From positions 1,612,001 through 1,676,000 of the forward strand of contig NZ_UFWZ01000001.1 of NCBI RefSeq assembly GCF_900461105.1: 64,000 nt of DNA, given 5' to 3'. The notes under the pieces are model-generated. The model was not told the DNA's origin. It ran no database searches and was given only the letters and a program-made list of their open reading frames with translations. This DNA comes from Clostridium putrefaciens. Its GTDB lineage: Bacteria > Bacillota > Clostridia > Clostridiales > Clostridiaceae. Below, one piece after another: positions 36,893-46,138 of the stretch. The translations under genes and the position numbers were made by a program. Position 1 is the first letter of the stretch. Each line of letters begins with the position of its first letter.

Positions 36893-37075
36893 TTATTTGC
36901 TAGCATTACTGAAATACCAGTTATTACGGCTAATAATCATCACAAATTCACCTTCTCCCAAAACCTTTATAGAACATTCTTTTAAATAAAATTTGCCATA
37001 TTGATTTTTTCTCTCAAACAATTAGTAACCTTAATGCTTCATATTGTGCATCGTTAAATATATTTTTTACAAATT
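36893..37075 (-). pseudogene. 3' fragment of an unidentified gene
   Basis: The minus strand encodes NDAQYEALRLLI and, after a frame change, KNQYGKFYLKECSIKVLG to a stop at 36893. It has no start. The family is not recognised. It is further evidence that this stretch has been eroded. Confidence 0.3.
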
Positions 37076-37374
37076 TTACCAATAACCTATTATAGTATAC
37101 CATTTCCCGTTTTTTAACTATTTGGTGTTTGAGTCAAGTATATGTTGCCAACTTCTCAATTTTTTATCAAATCCAATATGCCATTTGATTTTTATGTTCT
37201 TTACATATTACTTGATTATTTTTGCTATTATCCGTCTTCAGAAGAATTTAAGTACCTTTTTCATTCATAATATACAACTTCCGATTCACTTGTATATGGT
37301 AAACAAACTAATATTATTTAAATATCTCCCTATTTATCCAAGATTAAATCAAATATATTTACTAATTAAACAGT
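37076..37374. other. Non-coding spacer with a copy of a dispersed 15-mer
   Basis: There is nothing gene-like on either strand. TGTTTGAGTCAAGTA at 37126-37140, followed by similar bases up to CAACT, repeats the sequence at 4755-4769 in the same orientation. Confidence 0.4.
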
Positions 37375-38033
37375 TTTGATCTAATTTTATTATGTTATTA
37401 GAAATCTCTTTATTTAATGAACATACAGCTACTTTATAACCTAACTCTAAATCAAATAACTTAAAAGTATGTTGCGTATATTCATTACTGACAACTATTT
37501 TAATATTTTTGAACTGATCTATTTCAATAGAAAATGACTTTAACGATATTGATAATCCTTGTCCTCAGCATTTGGTATAACTCTCTTTTAAGGTCCATAT
37601 TTCATAAAACCTATCTATTTGAAATTTCAAATCTTGATTAACAATATACTCAAACTCCTTTGTTGCAAAAAGTTTTTAGCTATCTCTTCATACTCAATAG
37701 GTTTTATCTCTTCAATATCTACTCCTATAGGTTTATCATCAATAGAACATAATACATAATCACCAGAATGAGATATGTTAAATTTAAATTGGGGATACTC
37801 TCCAGAATAAGGTTTGCCATATTGATTTTTATTTAATTTTATGTATTCATTGCTAATTCTTAATTTTCAACTATTATTGTTCTTATCAATATTTCCTCCA
37901 TTAATGTCCTAATCTTATCTTTTTTATTAATAAATTTCTTAATCTTATATCTTTTGTCTGAATCAATTAGTAAACTTAACTTATCTACCTTTTCTTCGCT
38001 AATATCTAAAATTTTCACAGCATAAATTTTCAT
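37375..38033 (-). pseudogene. Second Sfp-type PPTase gene, decayed
   Basis: From ATG 38033 the text reads MKIYAVKILDISEEK and KRYKIKKFINKKDKIRT, the N-terminus of an Sfp-type PPTase. A stop falls after TIIVEN. Other frames then give NQYGKPYSGEYPQFKFNISH, PIGVDIEE, a frameshift after AKNFL, FYEIWTLKES and an in-frame TGA just after SYTKC. At least three lesions separate the blocks. It was a full PPTase of roughly 220 residues related to, but clearly different from, the intact copy at 33283-34002. Confidence 0.82.
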
Positions 38034-38046
38034 AAAGCGCCTCATT

Positions 38047-38558
38047 ATATATTTTTATTTGTACCTTATTCCAAAATAATATAAAACAATACATCACAAT
38101 TTCATTACTTTTATTATAGACCCTTTTAAGTGATTATTTTGTAATTTTGTGCGGGATATTCACTTTTTCTTACGACATTTTAATTCTCTTTTCTACATTT
38201 TGTATTTATTTCGTTATGTTTTTTTCTGTTTTTACAATTTTTTTTAATTATATACAGCTTTAATTCCTAAATTATTTTTTTCTAGAATAAATGGTATATA
38301 GATAATTATACAAAATATTCTTTATATTTAGTTTATATAATATTTATCTTTCAATAACCCTATATATCTTTTAGACTATATGGTTCATGGAGGATACAAA
38401 TTGTCGCCCTCCCCACGACATTACATATTAGCCATCATATTTTTATAATTTACATTTTTAATAGTTCTATCCAATTTCATAAAAATAGAGTGACATTCTA
38501 CCGGTATTATGGAAATGTCACCTTATAATTTAAGTCTGTTATATCATTAATTACTTCA
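38047..38558. other. AT-rich intergenic region with one hairpin
   Basis: No gene is supported. At 38490-38521 GTGACATTT-like arms (GTGACATT with AATGTCAC) form a terminator-like stem at the 3' end of the small minus-strand ORF that follows. Confidence 0.4.
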
Positions 38559-38747
38559 TTATTGCCCTAACATTACATAATCATTACTAGTTTTAATCAT
38601 GCTCTGATTACTTGTTTTATAATCTAAAAAACTTACTATTTCTATTTCTTCATAGTCATCTAATTTTTGCTTTTCTTTATTCTTTACTACTTCTTCCTTA
38701 ATCTCTTTTTTACACCCATCCTCATTATTTTGAAAAAGGTATGCCAA
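38559..38747 (-). CDS. Small acidic/basic hypothetical ORF, probably truncated
   Basis: The 62 residues, very rich in Lys and Glu (GCKKEIKEEVVKNKEKQK), end MIKTSNDYVMLGQ. There is no strong ribosome-binding site, and upstream sequence is cut by the 48-bp repeat at 38792, so this may be the tail of a larger gene. I do not recognise it. Confidence 0.3.
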   Translation of the reverse strand: MAYLFQNNEDGCKKEIKEEVVKNKEKQKLDDYEEIEIVSFLDYKTSNQSMIKTSNDYVMLGQ

Positions 38748-38791
38748 TGTATAAAGATTTGAAGTCTGTCCTCCCTTTTCTCTAAATCGGC

Positions 38792-38839
38792 CAGAAGTTT
38801 AGCACTTGAAAAGTTTTTAGGCGATAGCCCGTTGGTTTA
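38792..38839. repeat. Dispersed repeat with small hairpin, copy 2
   Basis: This matches 4285-4333 with one base missing in the G-run and one substitution. It ends exactly where the transposase C-terminal fragment begins. Confidence 0.6.
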
Positions 38840-39527
38840 CAGGAAATGCTTGAACTTAAAACAGATGGATCAAATAAGGATGAAGGTGAAACTACTGGAG
38901 GGAAACGCCTAATTAATAGGCTATATAAAGAATTTAATCATTTTGCAGATATTATAGTCGCTGACGCTCTATATTGCAAATCCACATGGATTAAAGAAGT
39001 GCTATCAATTGGAATGAATGCAGTAGTAAGAGTTAAAGATGAAAGATTTCATATTGTCAAAGATGCATTAGCTTTATTCAAGTGCAGGGAGCCAAATAAA
39101 AAATGGGCTGTGAATAGAAAAAGTAACAATTATACAAAAATAAAAGCCTGGGATGAAGATAATTTTGAAATGTCTAATTCAGAGATAGAAGTAAGATTCA
39201 TAAGGTTTATAGAAGAACTACAGACAAATTTACTTCAGTAGAAACTTTGTGGAAGATAATGCATAGGAGATGGGATATTGAAAACAATGCGTTTCATCAG
39301 TTAAAAACGGAGTGCATTTAGATCATTGCTTTCTTCATAGTCCCACAGGCGTAGAAACAGTGATTATGTTTATAGTAATAGCCTTTAACTTAATGCAATT
39401 ATATTTTTTCCGGTGCATTAGAGGATTTAGAAGAAAAAGGATGTTGCAGATAAATATAATTGAGGATTTAAGGGATGAGATGCTATTAGTACAAAATTGG
39501 ATAAATCCTATCTTTAACAATACTTAA
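38840..39527 (+). pseudogene. IS4-like DDE transposase, C-terminal part with frameshifts
   Basis: The frame opens GLQEMLELKTDGSNKDEGE and continues HFADIIVADALYCKSTW and VVRVKDERFHIVKDALALF, the middle and end of the same clostridial transposase type whose N-terminus lies at 4473. A frameshift after about 39215 moves to TLWKIMHRRWDIENNAFHQ, and another reaches LDHCFLHSPTGVETVI and the end at 39527. The catalytic Glu block (DIENNAFH) survives but the frame does not. Confidence 0.72.
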
Positions 39528-39768
39528 TTAGTTTAATAATTGTAAATTAATTTTGAAGATATTTTGGGGAAAGGGGAACTTATAGCCATCTTTACTACCT
39601 AATGGTCTTATACACTTCCATATATCTTAATAATTGTAATAAAGGATAATTACAGTAAAAACAAAATTTCCACTGGGATTTTAATGCGAAATCTCTGTAA
39701 ATCGGCTGTCTTTATTTACAAAACCTGCTTCTAAAAGAATTACAATTGTTCTTTGAATTGTTCTTGTT
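39528..39768. other. Short intergenic stretch before an IS3 element
   Basis: No gene or clear hairpin was seen. Confidence 0.4.
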
Positions 39769-39842
39769 GGTGCTAGAATATAAATAGTACAAGTTGAAAG
39801 TGAAAAATTCCAAAATAGAATGTATAATAAAGATAAAGGAAG

Positions 39843-40145
39843 ATGGAGGGATTTAACATGAGTAGACAGTTTACAAAAGAGTTTAAAAGGGATGCCGTAA
39901 GGTATTATTTAGATCATAAGGATTTAGGATTAACAGCTTGTGCAAAGAATTTAGGAACAAGCAAAGCAACATTATGCACGTGGACAAAAGAAGCCAGAGC
40001 TAACAATGGAGAAGTACCTACTAGAGGATCTGGTAATTACCAAAGTGATGACGCAAAAGAAAATGCAAGACTATGCAAAGAACTAAGGGACACACAGGAC
40101 GCACTAGAAATACAAAAAAAAGCAATCAGCATTCTGGGAAACTAA
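39843..40145 (+). CDS. IS3-family transposase OrfA
   Basis: This 100-residue protein with a helix-turn-helix (LGLTACAKNLGTSKATLCTW) and a C-terminal leucine-zipper-like helix precedes OrfB in the usual IS3 arrangement. The A-run in CAAAAAAAAGC near its end is the expected place for programmed -1 frameshifting into OrfB. Ribosome-binding site GATGGAGG precedes the start. Confidence 0.85.
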   Translation: MEGFNMSRQFTKEFKRDAVRYYLDHKDLGLTACAKNLGTSKATLCTWTKEARANNGEVPTRGSGNYQSDDAKENARLCKELRDTQDALEIQKKAISILGN

Positions 40146-41206
40146 CAGAGGCTCTCTTAATTGAAACATCTGAAGAGCAAGATGACTTAAATGAAAAATG
40201 TAAACGCCGGCTTAATATTAGTGGAGTGCTGAAAATACTAGGCGTTTCAAGAAGTGGCTACAACTCTTTTTAAAAAAGACTTCCTTCTGATATGCATAAA
40301 AGAAAAGAGACTATCAAGTGATTCTTAGACTCAGGTGGAGTTTGCTTATAAGGAATACATCTCTCCATCTGAGTCTTAGAAGAACTTATCCAGGGGCGTA
40401 GCAGCCGTCATCCCCCACCTTGAAGAGGGGATAGGGGTGTTACGGATGGTAGCCATCGGATAAAGGCTCAAATTAAGCAAATATATGATGACTCTTATCA
40501 GAACTATGGAGCCCCTAAAATAACACAGATTATAAAACAGAACGGAGAAATTATAGCTAAAAAGACTGTGAGTAACTATATGCGCGAAATGGGGTTAAAA
40601 GCCCAATATACAAAACCGTACACAACTACAACAAAGGATTCCAATTTTAGCGAAGAACTTATCAATATATTAAACGAAGAATTTAATCCAGAAGAACCAA
40701 ATGCAGTATGGTGCTCAGATATCACCTATATTTGGACATATGATGGATTTGTATATTTAACAAGCATAATGGATCTATACTCAAGAAAGATCATCTCATG
40801 GGTGCTTAGCACTACTCTTGAGTCAAAATGGGTTATTGAGGCAATTGAGAAAGCAAAAACATCACAAAATATAAACAACCCCTTAGTTATGCACAGCGAT
40901 AGGGGTATACAATATACTTCTGCTGCATATCAAGAAGCAACTGAAAAATTTATAAACAGTTACTCCAAGAAGGCCTATCCATGGGATAATGCTTGCATAG
41001 AGTCATTTCATGCATTGATTAAAAGAGAGTGGTTAAATAGATTCAAGATATTAGATTATAACCATGCACATAGATTGGTTTTTAATTATATAAAAGCATT
41101 TTATAATACAGTAAGGATACTTAGCCATTGTGGATATCTATCACCAAATCAATATGAAACTGTGTATAAGAAAGGGTTAAATAAATTATATCTAACTGCT
41201 GGCTAA
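40140..41206 (+). pseudogene. IS3-family transposase OrfB, broken by a nonsense codon and an inserted hairpin element
   Basis: The frame runs LTEALLIETSEEQDDLNEK and SGVLKILGVSRSGYNSF, then TAA where relatives have a sense codon. It continues KRLPSDMHKRKETIK, is cut at 40319-40464 by the hairpin element, and resumes QIKQIYDDSYQNYGAPKI. The rve core is complete: WCSDITYIWT, VMHSDRGIQYTS and DNACIESFHALIKRE. Removing the insertion restores the frame, so the insertion and the stop are separate later events. Confidence 0.85.
40319..40464. mobile_element. ~145-bp palindromic element, copy 1 (inside IS3 OrfB)
   Basis: It starts TGATTCTTAGACTCAGG and ends GGTAGCCATCGGATAAA. A 17-bp stem pairs CTTAGACTCAGGTGGAG with CTCCATCTGAGTCTTAG, a CCCC/GGGG stem follows, and GATGG-TAG-CCATC sits just inside the right end. 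There is no coding capacity. Structure and size fit a non-autonomous IS200/IS605-type element, possibly retaining an omega-RNA-like end. Confidence 0.65.
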
Positions 41207-41278
41207 TACAATATAGAAAATAAGTTAATATTTAAAAATTCAAATTTAACTTGTACTTCTTCTTGACATAGTACCAGT

Positions 41279-41318
41279 GTAAAGCTCCTGCTGTTCTTAG
41301 AACAGTTGGAGCTTAATT
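41279..41318. terminator. Bidirectional terminator-like hairpin
   Basis: AAGCTCC and CTGTTCT pair with AGAACAG and GGAGCTT around a short loop, followed by T-rich sequence. It lies between the convergent IS3 element and the zinc-ribbon gene. Confidence 0.65.
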
Positions 41319-41336
41319 TAGAATTCTTTTGTCCTT

Positions 41337-43106
41337 TCATTGATTTTCGTAATAGTCTTGACAACTATCACACAAGTTTGGAGCATCTCTATATTTGTTT
41401 GATTCACCTTCAAAATAGCAACCACACCTGTCGCACAAACAGATTTCGTTCATCTCTCCGCAATTTAGACATTGTCCAAATACACCATAATTTTCATCTA
41501 TACAGATATACTCTTCACCACACTCACAGCATGAAGTGTCTGCCACGGGACTATTCCCACCATCTTTTATAATCGAATACATTTCTGAATCCACTTTCTC
41601 TCGAATATTTTCAAAATAAGTATCGAGAAATTCTACAAGATAATCCTTTAGCAAACCTATGTCTTCTGTGGAAATAGCATCTTGAGTTTCTGGTAAATAG
41701 CACCCTTGGTATGAGTTAAAAACCACCTCTCCATTCCTATAAGTAATTGAATGAGATTCTCTTTTTTCATCTAATGTAATTATTATCTCGACAGTACTTT
41801 CTCCACCCTGAGAATCATCAATAGATTCAATAGAATAGCTAACTATGGCAACTTTATCGTTAATTTTATATGTAATTTCAAACAATGTACCATCATTATT
41901 TTTAGATAAAATATTTTGATATTCTCCAACTTCTAAGTCATTGCGAAATCTTAAATAATCTTCAAGTTCTGAGTGAAATTGATATAAATACTCATCATAT
42001 AAGTCGATGATTTCCTCTGAATTCCTAATTTCAACACCAGTCTCTGACTCCATTATTTCATGTAGCGCAACTTCTGATTTCTGTTGAGCTATATACATTT
42101 TCTCTTCAATTACATCCATTTCTTCTCTGGAAACAACAATTTCCCCGACTTTCTGCAATGCTTTTTTTAGTTCTACTTCTACTATATTTATAGAGTTGAA
42201 TATACTACTATATGCCGTACGATCAATTAATTTGTTATGAACAACATGGTTACGGTTTAACTCAAATGTTTTAAAATTCTTTATAAAATTTTCTGATAAA
42301 TATTTTGAAAACTGTTCTCCCCACAGATCGAGGGTAACTTCCATTTGGTCAGATAATACTTCTTTCATTTTTTCAAGCTTAATATCTGACTGGTTATTTA
42401 AGAAATTGTTTATTTCTGTGCTGAATGATGGGTTCCACTTTTTCTCTTTCAAAGTGAGTATGGAATTTAAATCCCCAATATCAATAGACATTAGTCTTTC
42501 ATCGACATTCGCAAATCCTGGGGCAATTGATTTATACCCACTCAATCTGACTTTGTGCTTATTTCTTATTTGTATCGGAACATATGCATCCCACCAACCA
42601 ATACCATACTCCTTAGTCATTATTTCACTTATCAACTGTCGTGTCATGTTTTCTACTCTATAAACACTTGGATAAAGAGTAATTGACAAAATTTCAGAGT
42701 CCTTATCCATTAGCCAAATAGTTCTTTTCCAATCTGATTTGACAATATTCTTGATAGAAAGTTTTAGTTGTTCTAAATAGTTATCAGCAACTTTTACGTC
42801 ATAATCGTCCGAGTTAATTTTTATTTGCAACTGCCTAGATGATGTAAATGTTCCAAATTCGAAAATCAACTGCCAATGTGTTTTTTCTTCACCTTTTATG
42901 TAAATATATTCTGATGTGTATATAGTATCCACAATCTCAATAATACTTGTACCATCACCAAAATCTGCTCTTGCATCACTAATACTAAATTGAGTTATTA
43001 ACCCTTTTTTGAATAGTATTTTCATAATGTTATCTGTATAGCTAAACATATCAATTGATAAATCACTACTATTTATCAATAAAAAATTAACTAGTGTAGT
43101 AATCAT
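41337..43106 (-). CDS. Unrecognised 589-residue protein with C-terminal tandem zinc ribbons
   Basis: I do not recognise the main body. The start at 43106 is chosen because GGAGGTG lies upstream. The frame is open to 43196 without a ribosome-binding site. Residues ~10-200 look like mixed alpha/beta, with FADARADFGDG-like text and a WDAYVPIQIRNKHKV block. A helical, charged central part follows (~240-420). The last ~65 residues hold at least nine Cys in CxxC pairs (CCECGEEYIC, QCLNCGEMNEICLCDRCGC, LCDSC), consistent with two zinc ribbons. It follows a BrxL remnant on the same strand, so it may be a surviving member of a defence island. This is inference from position only. Confidence 0.7.
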   Translation of the reverse strand: MITTLVNFLLINSSDLSIDMFSYTDNIMKILFKKGLITQFSISDARADFGDGTSIIEIVDTIYTSEYIYIKGEEKTHWQLIFEFGTFTSSRQLQIKINSDDYDVKVADNYLEQLKLSIKNIVKSDWKRTIWLMDKDSEILSITLYPSVYRVENMTRQLISEIMTKEYGIGWWDAYVPIQIRNKHKVRLSGYKSIAPGFANVDERLMSIDIGDLNSILTLKEKKWNPSFSTEINNFLNNQSDIKLEKMKEVLSDQMEVTLDLWGEQFSKYLSENFIKNFKTFELNRNHVVHNKLIDRTAYSSIFNSINIVEVELKKALQKVGEIVVSREEMDVIEEKMYIAQQKSEVALHEIMESETGVEIRNSEEIIDLYDEYLYQFHSELEDYLRFRNDLEVGEYQNILSKNNDGTLFEITYKINDKVAIVSYSIESIDDSQGGESTVEIIITLDEKRESHSITYRNGEVVFNSYQGCYLPETQDAISTEDIGLLKDYLVEFLDTYFENIREKVDSEMYSIIKDGGNSPVADTSCCECGEEYICIDENYGVFGQCLNCGEMNEICLCDRCGCYFEGESNKYRDAPNLCDSCQDYYENQ

Positions 43107-43204
43107 AATGACTTGCACCTCCATATCCGCATTATTGAGATAGTTATACTTTAGCCTCGTATACAGTCTTTTTTTGAATCTTTCTCTTCTCCACAAAACC
43201 CTCT

Positions 43205-43430
43205 TTACTCTACACCTAAAGCTTTAAATACCGCCTCCTGTGGTGTTGAATAAAATATAATACTAAAGCACCCATCAAATCAGCTGGCACTGTTCCCATA
43301 TCTGCTGAAGATGTAATTGGTAGTAACACCTTCTTTGCTCCGCTATCTAGGCATACTTGCAATACACTGGTTAATTCCTCTTTTTATCTATCAATAGTTT
43401 CCACAATCCATTATAACTAACTTTCATCAT
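43205..43430 (-). pseudogene. Deletion fusion: XRE-regulator start joined to a BrxL (Lon-like BREX protein) C-terminus
   Basis: From ATG 43430 the text is MKVSYNGLWKLLIDKK, a typical XRE/HTH_26 regulator start. After a stop it continues in the next frame as EELTSVLQVCLDSGAKKVLL, PITSSADMGTVPADLMGA, one frameshift, and FYSTPQEAVFKALGVE before a stop at 43205. The last block closely matches the conserved C-terminus of BrxL (Lon-related protein of BREX phage defence), whose members end in KALGVE. A deletion has removed everything between the regulator start and the BrxL tail. Confidence 0.75.
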
Positions 43431-43504
43431 CTCATCTCTCGCTTACAAGTTTATGAAGTTTATTTATAAATATTATACTATAAATCACTATATTTTTCCA
43501 CATA

Positions 43505-44262
43505 AAAAAATCGGTGCGTCCCTAAGACCACACCGACTTTTGTCTTATCTCTCCGTTTCTTGTGTTGTTGATTGTCAACACCTTTTTGTGCAAATTTTAT
43601 TCGTTCACATTTGCTAGACGATATTCTATTGGTGTCATATATTTTAAAACACTATGAATACGTTTATTTTTATACCATAATACATAACTTCGTAAATCCT
43701 TTTTTAGATATTCCAAGCTCTTAAAAATCCTGTTAAATGCAAATTCTGTTTTTATAATTTTATAACTAGCCTCAGCAACATCATTATCATAAGAACACCC
43801 TTTTTTGCTTAGTGAACGCTTTATCTTAAAGGCTTCTAAAACTTCATCTATTATCTTATTTTTAAATTCATTACCCCTATCAGTGTAGAATATTTTTATT
43901 TTAGTTATATTTATATTAGTGATCATAAATGATCCATCAGTGATTCTTAGACTCAGGTGGAGTTTGCTTATAAGGAATACATCTCTCCATCTGAGTCTTA
44001 GAAGAACTTATCCAGGGTCGTATCAGCCGTCATCTCCTACCTTGAGGAGGATAGGAATGTTACGAATGGTAGCCATCGGATAAACTAATTCAGCATCCTT
44101 TCTAGGACCTGATGAATATTCCACTATTTCTCTATTAAAAAGGTTTATTAATAAACATATATAATGCCATTTACCAGCCACACTAAGATATGTAAGATCA
44201 TTTACTAATATTTCTAGATCGCTTCTATCATAAAATTCTCTATTTACTGATGTTATATACTA
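43505..44262 (-). pseudogene. IS3/IS150-type transposase OrfB remnant, interrupted by a hairpin element
   Basis: The C-terminal half (43597-43926) reads YTDRGNEFKNKIIDEVLEAF, KKGCSYDNDVAEASYKIIKTE and RIHSVLKYMTPIEYRL. Across the insertion at 43941-44084 the upstream part continues with VNDLTYLSVAGKWHYICL and FNREIVEYSSGPRKDAELV. The N-terminal half is missing. A hairpin with TCGGTG/CACCGA arms at 43512-43545 is the usual 3' end of these elements. The family is the same as the left-edge remnant at 1-350. Confidence 0.78.
43941..44084. mobile_element. ~145-bp palindromic element, copy 2 (inside IS3 OrfB remnant)
   Basis: This is nearly identical to 40319-40464, with about a dozen differences concentrated in the CCCC/GGGG stem. 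Both copies lie inside IS3-type OrfB genes in the same window orientation and are preceded by ATCAG or ATCAAG. Confidence 0.65.
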
Positions 44263-44322
44263 AAATTGTAACACTAACATCTGAAAATTTAGTATAATAA
44301 AATTAAGAGAGTAGTGTTACAA

Positions 44323-44517
44323 ATGGCAAATAAGAAATATGATAAAGCATTTAAAGAATCAATAGCCAGACTAAGTTTATAAGAAGGTAGAACTCTATCA
44401 AGCATCTCAAAAGAATATAACATTGCGAAATCTACTATTAATGGTTGGATTAAAGGCTTCAGTGAAGAATGTATGGAGTCCGAAGAAAAAATTTCACCTA
44501 GTGTATATGAAAAATAG
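44323..44517 (+). pseudogene. IS3-family OrfA remnant
   Basis: MANKKYDKAFKESIARLSL is followed by a TAA and then EGRTLSSISKEYNIAKSTIN, an OrfA helix-turn-helix. The stop and the missing OrfB show it is dead. Confidence 0.6.
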
Positions 44518-44678
44518 AAAAGGTTGAAAAAGTGTGCAACTGAGATTTAACTTAGTCTTACAATTTTGCTTAACTAGGTCAGATCTTTCAAAAAAAATAA
44601 TAGTAGAAATTTAGTTAACTCCCTACTACTATTTTTTACTTATATATTAAAACACAAATAAATTATTTATCTAACTAC

Positions 44679-45047
44679 CTATACATGTTTTGCTTTCATC
44701 AATATTCTGCTATATCTATTCTTATATTTTTGCCATTCATTTACATGCGAAACAGATAAAGATGAAATATTATAACTAACTAAATTTCTTTTAAGATCTT
44801 CCACTGTTAATAAAAAAGGATTCTTATTAATATCCACTGTGGTTTTGGAACATTTATCTTCAAGTTTTATAACTTCCGCTTTTACTACTTTATTAACTTT
44901 ATTAGTGCCACAAACTTCAACTTGCTTTCTTCCATTTAAAACTTCTTTATTCCAATTAATCGTTACAATATCTTTCAACGCTTGATTAGAAGATATTGTA
45001 ACAATTCTCCTATCTTTCAATTTTTTTAAATTTAAAGATCTTTTCAT
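44679..45047 (-). CDS. Small hypothetical protein downstream of the tyrosine recombinase
   Basis: This 122-residue basic soluble protein has start ATG behind AAGGAGG. I recognise no domain. The middle (EVCGTNKVNKVVKAEVIKLE) suggests beta strands and the C-terminus (SVSHVNEWQKYKNRYSRIL) a helix. It is on the same strand as, and 170 bases downstream of, the recombinase gene, so it may be part of the same mobile element, for example as an accessory or regulatory factor. Confidence 0.5.
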   Translation of the reverse strand: MKRSLNLKKLKDRRIVTISSNQALKDIVTINWNKEVLNGRKQVEVCGTNKVNKVVKAEVIKLEDKCSKTTVDINKNPFLLTVEDLKRNLVSYNISSLSVSHVNEWQKYKNRYSRILMKAKHV

Positions 45048-45217
45048 AATATAAATACCTCCTTAATGGAAATTATTTCATTTTCTTAAAAATAGGATTC
45101 CAATATGACTACGTTATTACACGTCTCTATAATAGAGATTATAATATAATCATCTGATTTCATCAATTATATTTTGAATACTAGTATTTTATTAATATTT
45201 ACACAGACTTTACTTTT

Positions 45218-46138
45218 CTATCTTCCCAAATAAATATTAGTAACCTCTTTCCTATGATGCCCTAAATCTTCACTTATCTTTTTTTGTGCATCTTCTTTTG
45301 TATGTTTCTGTAAAGCCTCATCAAATCTAATTTGAGCAAAGGTGTGTCTATTCCCGTGCATAGTAAGATTTGTTTTTGGTGTAGCTTTTCTATCTTCTTC
45401 TAGCATCTTCCTAGCGATATCCCTATTTATTCTATCCTTGTCCTGAAATTCATTTCTGTGGTTTGTAATCCAATTTTGTATGCTTCTTTTTACCATATGT
45501 GTTTTATCCCCTATACCTATAAAAATACGTTCATCACTTTTTGCGTTAGATAATATATATTTTAGTGTTTCTTTATCTTCAATTTTCACTTCAATTTCTC
45601 TTGGATTCTTACCTTTAGTGTTTTCTAAATATAAAAATCCACTACAAATGGCTTCTTTAACTTGATGATTGGTTAAAACTACAGCCTCCTCCAATCTACA
45701 TCCAAATTTAGAGGACAAAAGTATAGCTTTAACAACATCTAGCCTATCCATTTCCTTGGCTAATGATATTGCACTATCTATTTCCTCTTCTGACCATGCC
45801 CTCCTAGCTCCACGAGTTATTCTTTTTTTTAACTTTAACTTTTCATTTTTAGGTAAAATTTCTTTTCCTTGAGACAAAGTATAGAAAAACCTTATTGCAG
45901 ATAATTCTAGTTTTATTGTTCCTGGAGCGTAATCTATACTATGCATATAGTCTACGTACATATAGATATGTTTTGCTTTTATATTCTTAAACTTTTTTAC
46001 ATTTGTATTTTCACCAGTCCAAATACAAAAGCGATAACAAGCCTCTTTATACCTATATTTAGTTTTAATACTTTTCATGTTGTTCAATTTGAAAAGATGA
46101 TCTATTTGAGCTATTAAATTCTTACTTTTACCATTCAT
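45218..46138 (-). CDS. Tyrosine recombinase/integrase (XerC/D-like)
   Basis: This 306-residue protein has an N-terminal SAM-like core-binding domain (~1-110). The catalytic domain shows Arg in SKFGCRLEEAV (~146), His-Arg in TMHGNRHTFAQ (~262), GHHRKEVTNIYLG with His (~293) and the nucleophile Tyr (~302). Length is typical for Xer-like or conjugative-element integrases. No tRNA or obvious attachment site is adjacent. It may mobilise the element holding the ATPase gene at 47033. Confidence 0.85.
   Translation of the reverse strand: MNGKSKNLIAQIDHLFKLNNMKSIKTKYRYKEACYRFCIWTGENTNVKKFKNIKAKHIYMYVDYMHSIDYAPGTIKLELSAIRFFYTLSQGKEILPKNEKLKLKKRITRGARRAWSEEEIDSAISLAKEMDRLDVVKAILLSSKFGCRLEEAVVLTNHQVKEAICSGFLYLENTKGKNPREIEVKIEDKETLKYILSNAKSDERIFIGIGDKTHMVKRSIQNWITNHRNEFQDKDRINRDIARKMLEEDRKATPKTNLTMHGNRHTFAQIRFDEALQKHTKEDAQKKISEDLGHHRKEVTNIYLGR

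Larger units (their letters stand above)
39769..41275 (+). mobile_element. IS3-family element, inactivated
   Basis: Imperfect inverted ends GGTGCTAG...AGTACAAGTTGAA (from 39769) and the complement of GGTACTATG...AGTACAAGTTAAA (to 41275) bracket OrfA and OrfB. A nonsense codon and a 146-bp hairpin element interrupt OrfB. Confidence 0.7.

Noticed and set aside
37122-37379. Plus-strand 85-residue hydrophobic open frame
   Set aside because: AT-rich sequence gives hydrophobic frames by chance. It has no start signal and lies among eroded fragments.
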